Assembly: GCA_934630975.1 (NCBI GenBank)
Contig: CAKTXH010000056.1
Coordinates: 1 to 14,666, forward strand
Direction: 5' to 3'
Source of the DNA: an uncultured Clostridia bacterium
GTDB lineage: Bacteria > Bacillota > Clostridia > Christensenellales > Aristaeellaceae
Length of the DNA: 14,666 nt
In this document: positions 6,408 through 12,102 of the stretch, one piece after another
Layout: each line of letters begins with the position of its first letter
Position numbering within the stretch: position 1 is the first letter of the stretch
Notes under the pieces: generated by a model
Told to the model about the DNA's origin: nothing
The model's database searches: none
Seen by the model: only the letters and a program-made list of their open reading frames with translations
Position numbers and translations under genes: made by a program

Positions 6408-7658
6408 ATGAAAAGATGGACGGTCATGTTGGGCGCTTTGCTCCTTGCGCCGACGCTGGCAAGCGCCGACACGGTTTCCATTTCCGAATTGCGCCGACAG
6501 GCCGAAGGGATGGGCCGATGGACACAGGCTTACGAAGCATATGGGCGGACGATTGAGGTCGATGTGCCGATTCTCGTGCCGAAAGTGGATAGGATGCCGA
6601 TTCTGACGGCAGAAGCCTACGATGCGGTTGAAAACGGCGCGCTGAACAGGGCGGAATATCCTTTAAAGCGCCTGAGCGGCGACGGCTGGTCGATGGATTA
6701 CGAAGACAGCGGGCTGTTCAGCTTCCTGGATCATGGGGAGAACGGTGTCGGTGTGCTCAGCGTCCCGGATCGGTCGGCGCAGAACGACAGCACTTATCTG
6801 AACGCGCGGTATAATTCCCCGGAAGATAAGCGAACGCACAAAATGAAATATACAAGTGTGTTTTTTGCGCCGGGGAATTTCGACCCGGCGGCTACGTTCG
6901 CAGAGGATAATCCCCATTCGCTGCAAGACGCGATGGATTGCTGCGAAAAGGTGATGGAGTTCTTTTACCCGGAGGAGCCGGATGTATTTCTGGATGCGGT
7001 CGAGGTGCGCTCAAGAGATCATAAGGTGAAAAATCTGGATGATTACAAGCTGAGGGATTACGCGAGCGGCAGCACGATGGGAACGTATGAAATCGTCATT
7101 CGGCAGAGGATGCACGGGGTGCCGGTCTATATCAGCGCAGGAAGGCTGCTGGATACGACGCGGCCATCGGAAGGAGACAATGCGGTATGGATGAAGCTGA
7201 ACCGAATCACGGCGTTGGACGCTGCGTTTTTTGAATATCGGGATGACGGCAGTTTCTGGTTTGTTTCTGCGTGGCTGAAGGAGCAAGACGTTGCTGCGGA
7301 GGATGTGCCGCTTCAGAGCCTTGACGTTGTGCTTTCCGGCATTGAGGAGAAAATCGCGTCGGGCCATATTCGGAATGTGTATGCGCTGAAACTCGGGTAT
7401 TGCGTGTATCTGGATAAAGACGCGCCGGAGCGTTACATGCTTTACCCGGTATGGGTCTGCGAGTGCAGCTATCTCGAAAATGCGAGAGAAGAGATGCCCC
7501 AATCCCCGATTTGGGATCAGGAGGACAGCGTGTATGCCAATCGGTTCAGAAACGGATATGGATATAGGCCGCTGCTGATCAACGCGCAGACAGGCGTAAT
7601 GGATGCGGTGAAATTCACGAAGAGCGAACAGGCGTTTTGCCCGGAGATTGTTGAATAA
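6408..7658 (+). CDS. Secreted protein, paralogue A (unknown function)
   Basis: A 416-residue exported protein of unrecognised function. A signal peptide (1-20, MKRWTVMLGALLLAPTLASA) has a type I cleavage site and no lipobox. Next come SISELRRQ (24-31), GRW (36-38) and a VDVPILVPKVDRMPIL block (51-66), all shared with its paralogues. After a variable middle come RQRMHGVPVYI (232-242), AEDVPL (297-302), a HIRNVYALKLGYCVYL block (320-335), WVCECSY (349-355) and INAQTG (391-396). This last block loosely resembles PepSY/YycI-type extracytoplasmic domains; that is inference. The start at 6408 is favoured over an in-frame ATG at 6321 because GGGAGG (6395-6400) precedes it and it begins the signal peptide. 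The gene is followed 19 nt later by paralogue B, probably in one transcript. Confidence 0.75.
   Translation: MKRWTVMLGALLLAPTLASADTVSISELRRQAEGMGRWTQAYEAYGRTIEVDVPILVPKVDRMPILTAEAYDAVENGALNRAEYPLKRLSGDGWSMDYEDSGLFSFLDHGENGVGVLSVPDRSAQNDSTYLNARYNSPEDKRTHKMKYTSVFFAPGNFDPAATFAEDNPHSLQDAMDCCEKVMEFFYPEEPDVFLDAVEVRSRDHKVKNLDDYKLRDYASGSTMGTYEIVIRQRMHGVPVYISAGRLLDTTRPSEGDNAVWMKLNRITALDAAFFEYRDDGSFWFVSAWLKEQDVAAEDVPLQSLDVVLSGIEEKIASGHIRNVYALKLGYCVYLDKDAPERYMLYPVWVCECSYLENAREEMPQSPIWDQEDSVYANRFRNGYGYRPLLINAQTGVMDAVKFTKSEQAFCPEIVE
7576..7596 (+). repeat. 21-nt identity in paralogue A, shared with paralogue B
   Basis: The stretch coding for the (L/M)INAQTG motif is identical over 21 nt to 8651-8671 in paralogue B, including synonymous positions. 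This supports relatively recent duplication or gene conversion between the two neighbours. Confidence 0.7.
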
Positions 7659-7677
7659 GCCGTAGGGAGGAACGAAG

Positions 7678-8760
7678 ATGAAAAAATGGCTGGCGGTGCT
7701 TTGCACGATGATGCTGATTCCGATGTTGGCGGCGGCGGAGCAGGAAACAGTTCCTGTTTCCGAGCTGAGGGAACAGGTGAAAGAGAGCGCGAACGACGGG
7801 TTGCGGGCGTTGGTCTACATTCCGAACGTGGAAAAACTGCCGATTTTGAGTGTGCGCTTGCAAGACGTTGAAAAGGCGGGTCAGGGAGAACTGCCGGGTT
7901 ATCCGTCTATTGAACGGATGGATTATGAAAAGTATGGTTTGAATACGGAGGAAAGAATCGGGACGAAGCCCGAAATCGGCTATATGGATTTGTTTTTGCA
8001 GCCGGAGACGGACGATTTGAAACAGATCCATGCATCGAACCAGCCGATTTCGGCAGAGGAGATCATCGAAAAGGGCGCTTTGACCATACGAAATCTGAAT
8101 CCGCAGAACGGCGAGGAACCGCTGCTTTCGGCGCTGAGGATACAAAGCCCGTGGAAATATGTCAATCAGCCGGAAAATATGGGAGAGGATTATGACTGCA
8201 AAGAACTGACGGGAATGGGCGGATATTGCGTTTCATATCATCCTGTTTTGCAGGGAATCCCGGTGATCGGCGGTATCGGCCTGGCCTTCGAAGAGAGCGC
8301 GCCCGGGTCAAAAGAATTGCGGCGGGTGCTGTGTGAGAAAAGCGAATATACGTATATCTACTATTTGGAAGATTTCTGGCAGATTGACGGCCTAGGCATC
8401 TGGGAGCAGGCTGACATGATCGCGGAGGATATGCCGCTGTGCCCGTTTGAAAAGATTGCGCAGACCCTCGAGCAGAATACAGCCGACGAAACGATTGACG
8501 GAGTATACAATGTCATTTTAGGCTACGTCGTCTATATGAATTCGGCGGAGGATTATACGGAGAATCCCCGCTATGCGACATATACGGCTGTGCCGACGTG
8601 GTGCGTGTCCGTGCATTACAAAGGACGGTTCAGAGAGCGCGAGTGGATGATGATCAACGCGCAGACAGGCGAGGCATACGAACATCAGGCGAAAAGAATA
8701 AGCGACTGGTATGCGCCGGAAAGCGCCGCTTCAAACGGGCGCGGCAACCCGAAAAAATGA
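7678..8760 (+). CDS. Secreted protein, paralogue B (shortened, unknown function)
   Basis: A 360-residue exported protein, the shortest member of the local family. The signal peptide MKKWLAVLCTMMLIPMLAAA (1-20) ends in AAA|EQ. VPVSELREQ (25-33) matches the SELRRQ motif, but the GRW and VDIPI segment seen in the others has been replaced or lost (GLRALVYIPNVEKLPIL, 41-57). The second half keeps VLQGIPVIGGI (190-200), AEDMPLCPFEKI (249-260), ILGYVVYM (280-287) and a final WMMINAQTG (323-331). A GGGAGG ribosome site (7665-7670) sits in a leader nearly identical to that of paralogue A, which suggests tandem duplication. Coding sequence is more A+T-rich than the GH3 gene. No enzymatic motif is seen. 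A terminator follows. Confidence 0.72.
   Translation: MKKWLAVLCTMMLIPMLAAAEQETVPVSELREQVKESANDGLRALVYIPNVEKLPILSVRLQDVEKAGQGELPGYPSIERMDYEKYGLNTEERIGTKPEIGYMDLFLQPETDDLKQIHASNQPISAEEIIEKGALTIRNLNPQNGEEPLLSALRIQSPWKYVNQPENMGEDYDCKELTGMGGYCVSYHPVLQGIPVIGGIGLAFEESAPGSKELRRVLCEKSEYTYIYYLEDFWQIDGLGIWEQADMIAEDMPLCPFEKIAQTLEQNTADETIDGVYNVILGYVVYMNSAEDYTENPRYATYTAVPTWCVSVHYKGRFREREWMMINAQTGEAYEHQAKRISDWYAPESAASNGRGNPKK
8651..8671 (+). repeat. 21-nt identity in paralogue B, shared with paralogue A
   Basis: This copy is identical to 7576-7596. The rest of the two genes has diverged strongly, so the identity stands out. Confidence 0.7.
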
Positions 8761-8767
8761 TTTCGAA

Positions 8768-8796
8768 AACGTCCTCCCAGCGAGGGCGTTTTTTTT
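8768..8796 (+). terminator. Intrinsic terminator after paralogue B
   Basis: AACGTCCTC (8768-8776) pairs with GAGGGCGTT (8782-8790), with one G-U pair and a CCAGC loop. A run of eight T ends at 8796. It lies just after the stop codon at 8760 and ends the A-B transcript. Confidence 0.88.
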
Positions 8797-8914
8797 CATG
8801 CCGAAAAGGAAGAACGAAACGGCGCGGCGAAACTTAAAATAATGAATCAAAACAGACGGGAAACGGTTTGAAATGCGCGGATTGAAAAAATAATCGAAAG
8901 AAACGAAAAATAAG

Positions 8915-8940
8915 TGGCAATTTCCGCGAATTTTTACGTC
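8915..8940 (+). promoter_or_regulatory. Candidate autoregulatory ECF promoter
   Basis: TGGCAA (8915-8920) and CGTC (8937-8940) are separated by 16 nt containing CCGC and a T5 run, 28 nt before the sigma factor start. ECF sigma genes commonly drive themselves, and the element resembles the one at 6322-6348. The gene-free stretch 8797-8914 before it is A-rich and shows nothing else. Confidence 0.5.
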
Positions 8941-8968
8941 TTGGTAAGTGAAAGGAAGGTGAGAGAGC

Positions 8969-9496
8969 GTGATAGGCAATACCTTGGTACCGGGTAAAGC
9001 CTCTGAAGCGGAGCTCTCCCGAATGATGGAGACATACGGCGCGACGCTGGTGGGCACATGCACGATGCTGCTGGGCGACAAGCATACCGCGCAGGACATC
9101 GTTCAGGAAACATTTATCAGGGCGTATAAAAAGATGGATAGCTTCCGCGGAGAAAGGCCGGAAAGCGAAAAGGCATGGCTGACCCGCATCGCCGTCAATC
9201 TTTGCAGGGACGAAAGAAGAAAACAGTGGTTCCGCTTCGCAGACCGAATCATTCCCCTTGAAAAAGTGACGCTTCCGGCGCCGGAAGCGTCGGAGGAGGC
9301 TCAGCAGCTCTATGCGGCGGTGCAGTCGCTGCCGCAGAAATACCGCGAGGTGATTCTGCTGCGCTTCTATCAGGATTTGACCGCGCCGGAGATCGCAGAG
9401 ATTCTGCATCAGGCGCCCGGAACGATTTATCACAAACTGGACAGAGCCCAGGAGATGCTTAAAAAGAGGCTGGAAAGGTGTGATTTTGGTGGATGA
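8969..9496 (+). CDS. ECF-family RNA polymerase sigma factor
   Basis: A 175-residue σ70-family protein of the extracytoplasmic-function group, with σ2 and σ4 only. Region 2 (about 20-88) contains GDKHTAQDIVQETFIRAYKK (36-55) and AWLTRIAVNLCRDERR (69-84). Region 4 (about 113-168) contains LPQKYREVILLRFYQDLT (121-138) and EIAEILHQAPGTIYHKLDRA (141-160), the helix-turn-helix that reads the -35 element. The start codon is GTG at 8969, preceded by GGAAGGTGA at 8954-8962; no ATG gives a full region 2. It overlaps the next gene by 8 bp, the usual arrangement with an anti-sigma factor. It probably directs polymerase to envelope-related promoters, including its own. Confidence 0.93.
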   Translation: MIGNTLVPGKASEAELSRMMETYGATLVGTCTMLLGDKHTAQDIVQETFIRAYKKMDSFRGERPESEKAWLTRIAVNLCRDERRKQWFRFADRIIPLEKVTLPAPEASEEAQQLYAAVQSLPQKYREVILLRFYQDLTAPEIAEILHQAPGTIYHKLDRAQEMLKKRLERCDFGG

Positions 9497-10766
9497 AAAA
9501 AAGCTCGGGAACGCGCTGAAAGCATGCCTTTCCGACAGCGAGTTTCCGCTCGAGCGCCGTCAGGCGGTGCTTCGAGCCGTCAGAAAGGAAGAAAAAGTTG
9601 TGAAGAAAAAGATTTCTGCCGCATTGGTGTTTGCGATTGTGCTGATGCTTGCCGTCGGCGGCGCGGCGCTGGCCGCAAACCTCGGCGTGTTCGGGCAGGC
9701 CGTCGGCAGCGACGATAACGAACAGAGCGTCGGCCGCCTTGAAAAGCTGGAGGATGTTTCCCAAACCTATAACGACACGCAGGCCGTGACCGCTCCGTCG
9801 CAGAGCGCGACCGAAGCGCCGAAGACCGTCCACGACGAGCTGATGGCGAGCCTGTACAACCGCCGCTTCAACCTGACGCTCAATCAGGCGTATTACGACG
9901 GCTACAAGCTCTATTACTCCTACACGCTGACCAGCGATTGCAAAACTGGCTATATCACCGGCGAGGGCATGCCGACCGGCTTTGACACGTGGGAGAGCGT
10001 GGAGGAAGGCAAGTACGCCACCGGCCACACGTATGTATCGGATAACTCCGTCCAGCAGGACATCGTGACGTATTTCTCCGGCCATCCCGTCGGCTACATC
10101 GCCTATGAATCCATGAACATCGGCGACGGCGCGGACATGGGCGGCAAGCCGCTGACCATTCTGGATAGCGGCGAGGAGCGCGTCAACGCCTACACGATTC
10201 AGGGCTTCCAGGAGGTTGAAATGCCGGACGGCTTCGAGCCGACGGATGAAATCAACATCGAGCTGACCGTGATGTACGGCATGAGCGTCTGGGCGCAGGA
10301 TGAGAAGAACGTCTACCACGAATACATGATGACCCCGGAGAACCGCGGCTTCTTCCGCCTGCCGTTTAAGGTCAAGATGAACGGTCAGACCGAAACCTAC
10401 ACCGGCTCGGTGACGACCAGCGCATACAGCGCGCAGGCGACGGTTCGCGTCTCCGACGTGGATATCAGCGGCGAGGTCGTGTTCGATGCGCCGGAATGGG
10501 CTGCGAAGTTCGAGGCCAATAAGGACGACGAAATTCCCGTGATCAGCTATACGCTCGTCGCCGACGGCGTGGAGCTGCAAAACCGCGACGGCGCGTTCGG
10601 CGTGAACAAGGACGGCCAGTTCTTCGTCGGGATTCGTTACGACCTGCCGGAGAGCATGAACAGCCTGGTGCTCGTGCCGAACGGAACGGGCGTTGACTAC
10701 AAGGCGAAGATCGCCGCGGGCGAAACGCCGAAACATGAGAACGAGGATATCGTTCTGCTCAAGTAA
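9489..10766 (+). CDS. Single-pass membrane protein, probable anti-sigma factor
   Basis: A 425-residue protein with a short cytoplasmic N-terminus (1-41, starting (M)DEKKLGNALKACL), one membrane helix (about 42-63, ISAALVFAIVLMLAVGGAAL), a Ser/Thr/Gln-rich linker (about 90-113) and a large β-rich outer domain. LTLNQAYYDGYKLYYSYTL at the start of that domain resembles the DUF4179-type anti-sigma proteins of Clostridia and bacilli. Being coupled to the ECF gene, it most likely holds the sigma factor at the membrane until an outside signal is sensed. No zinc-binding ZAS motif is seen. The start at GTG 9489 is preferred over GTG 9480 because AAAGGTG (9474-9480) sits 8 nt before it and the family normally begins near DEKKL; the difference is three residues. 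Confidence 0.75.
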   Translation: MDEKKLGNALKACLSDSEFPLERRQAVLRAVRKEEKVVKKKISAALVFAIVLMLAVGGAALAANLGVFGQAVGSDDNEQSVGRLEKLEDVSQTYNDTQAVTAPSQSATEAPKTVHDELMASLYNRRFNLTLNQAYYDGYKLYYSYTLTSDCKTGYITGEGMPTGFDTWESVEEGKYATGHTYVSDNSVQQDIVTYFSGHPVGYIAYESMNIGDGADMGGKPLTILDSGEERVNAYTIQGFQEVEMPDGFEPTDEINIELTVMYGMSVWAQDEKNVYHEYMMTPENRGFFRLPFKVKMNGQTETYTGSVTTSAYSAQATVRVSDVDISGEVVFDAPEWAAKFEANKDDEIPVISYTLVADGVELQNRDGAFGVNKDGQFFVGIRYDLPESMNSLVLVPNGTGVDYKAKIAAGETPKHENEDIVLLK

Positions 10767-10777
10767 ACCACCCTTCC

Positions 10778-10801
10778 GGGGCGGCCTGAAAGGGTCGCCC
10801 C
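10778..10801 (+). terminator. GAAA-capped hairpin between anti-sigma gene and paralogue C
   Basis: GGGGCGGCCT (10778-10787), loop GAAA and GGGTCGCCCC (10792-10801) form a 10-bp stem with two G-U pairs. Only ATTTG follows, not a T-run, so termination may be partial. No promoter was found between it and the next gene, so paralogues C and D probably depend on read-through. Confidence 0.5.
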
Positions 10802-10857
10802 GATTTGATGATGACAGAATCTTGCGCACCCCTTACGGATGAAAAGGAGCAAACGAC

Positions 10858-12102
10858 ATGAAGAAAATACTTGCGGCGCTGTGCCTGATGATGAGCGTGC
10901 CGACGCTGGCCTTTGCGGCGGGTCAGAACAGGGCTTCCATTTCCGAACTGCATCGGCAGGTTGAAACCTTTGGCCACTGGCAGAAGACATACGACACGCC
11001 GAACGGCGAACTGAACGTGGATATCCCGATTCTTGTACCGGACGTGGAAGCCGTGCCGATTTTGCAGGTCAGCGCGATAATGGGCAAAGAGATTGCGGAA
11101 GCCAAGGGACTGCCCCAATCCGCGGATCAGGAAAACGCGGGCGCGGGAATCTTTTATGATGACTGCGAGATTCTTTCCAAACTGAACGTCGAGACGGGCG
11201 GCCCGGCGGTGATCTTCTGCGCGAATCCGAAAGAGATTGATTTCGCTTTTTTGCAGGTCAATCTGGATGAGCCGGTTGCAAAGCGCCGCGGCTGGGATTA
11301 CAGCATCGCCGATTATGATCCGGGCGAGGTCAACCCGGAAACGCTGTTCGCGGAGGAGAACGATCAGCCGCTGGCCGCGGCGAACGACGCGCTGGCGGCG
11401 ATTCTCCAAAACTACTACGGGAGCGAAAACGCGGATTACGACGTGGATTATGTGGAAGTGCGGGGCAGAGCGAGAAAGCGCGCGGGCAGGCGAAGGGACG
11501 AGCTGGGCGCGTATAAAAAGGATTATCCCAAAGGAACGTACTTTATCAGCTTCCGGCAGAAGCTTGAAGGGCTTCCAATCTATCTGGATATCGGGCGAAA
11601 GATGCTGACTACGAATCAAACCCATGTCACGCAGGAGACGGCGCTCAAATGTTCCAGAATCTTGGGGATCAATACGAACGCGCTGGAATATATGGATGCA
11701 GCGTCCTTCGCTTTCGATGCGATATGGCTGAAGGAAGAAAGGCAGATTCAGCCGGATGTGCCGCTTGCGCCGCTAAACGAAGTGGTGCGGACGCTTGAAG
11801 GGAAGATCGAGGAGGGCTATATCCGCGGCGTTTACGCGCTCAGGCTGGGCTATGTCTGCTATCTGGATGATACGTCGCCGGACACCTATACGCTCTATCC
11901 GGCGTGGGTCTGCGACTGCATCTATGCCAATTCGCCGCGCGAGCAGATCATGGAAAATGTTGTGACCGATGCGTTCCGGGAAAATTACAGGTATGAGCAG
12001 ATTCTTGTGGATGCGCAGACGTGCGCGATCCAATCCGGCTGGATAGACCGGGATGAAGGGCTGTACCATGCCGAACCGACGACGTGGGAGGATGCGCGAT
12101 GA
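10858..12102 (+). CDS. Secreted protein, paralogue C (unknown function)
   Basis: A 414-residue exported protein, close in layout to paralogue A. The signal peptide (1-20, ending TLAFA) is followed by SISELHRQ (27-34), then VDIPILVPDVEAVPIL (54-69). The middle is variable and contains a strongly basic loop (RARKRAGRRRDE, 204-215). The second half has SFRQKLEGLPIYLDIG (231-246), PDVPLAPLNEVV (299-310), IRGVYALRLGYVCYLDD (322-338), WVCDCIY (350-356) and ILVDAQT (382-388). The paired cysteines CxC at 352 and 354 match those of paralogue A, and could form a disulphide outside the membrane. The ribosome site AAGGAG (10844-10849) precedes the ATG. The gene ends in WEDAR and its stop overlaps the start of paralogue D by ATGA. 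No catalytic motif is visible. Confidence 0.75.
   Translation: MKKILAALCLMMSVPTLAFAAGQNRASISELHRQVETFGHWQKTYDTPNGELNVDIPILVPDVEAVPILQVSAIMGKEIAEAKGLPQSADQENAGAGIFYDDCEILSKLNVETGGPAVIFCANPKEIDFAFLQVNLDEPVAKRRGWDYSIADYDPGEVNPETLFAEENDQPLAAANDALAAILQNYYGSENADYDVDYVEVRGRARKRAGRRRDELGAYKKDYPKGTYFISFRQKLEGLPIYLDIGRKMLTTNQTHVTQETALKCSRILGINTNALEYMDAASFAFDAIWLKEERQIQPDVPLAPLNEVVRTLEGKIEEGYIRGVYALRLGYVCYLDDTSPDTYTLYPAWVCDCIYANSPREQIMENVVTDAFRENYRYEQILVDAQTCAIQSGWIDRDEGLYHAEPTTWEDAR
12085..12098 (+). repeat. Fusion-scar repeat, copy 1 (junction of paralogues C and D)
   Basis: TGGGAGGATGCGCG encodes the end of paralogue C (WEDAR) and also forms the ribosome site of paralogue D. The identical 14-mer lies inside paralogue D at 13341-13354. 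Confidence 0.7.

Noticed and set aside
9459..10829. Minus-strand open frame of 456 codons opposite the anti-sigma gene
   Set aside because: It is a shadow frame with no start signal or recognisable domain, running through both a coupled gene junction and an intergenic hairpin.
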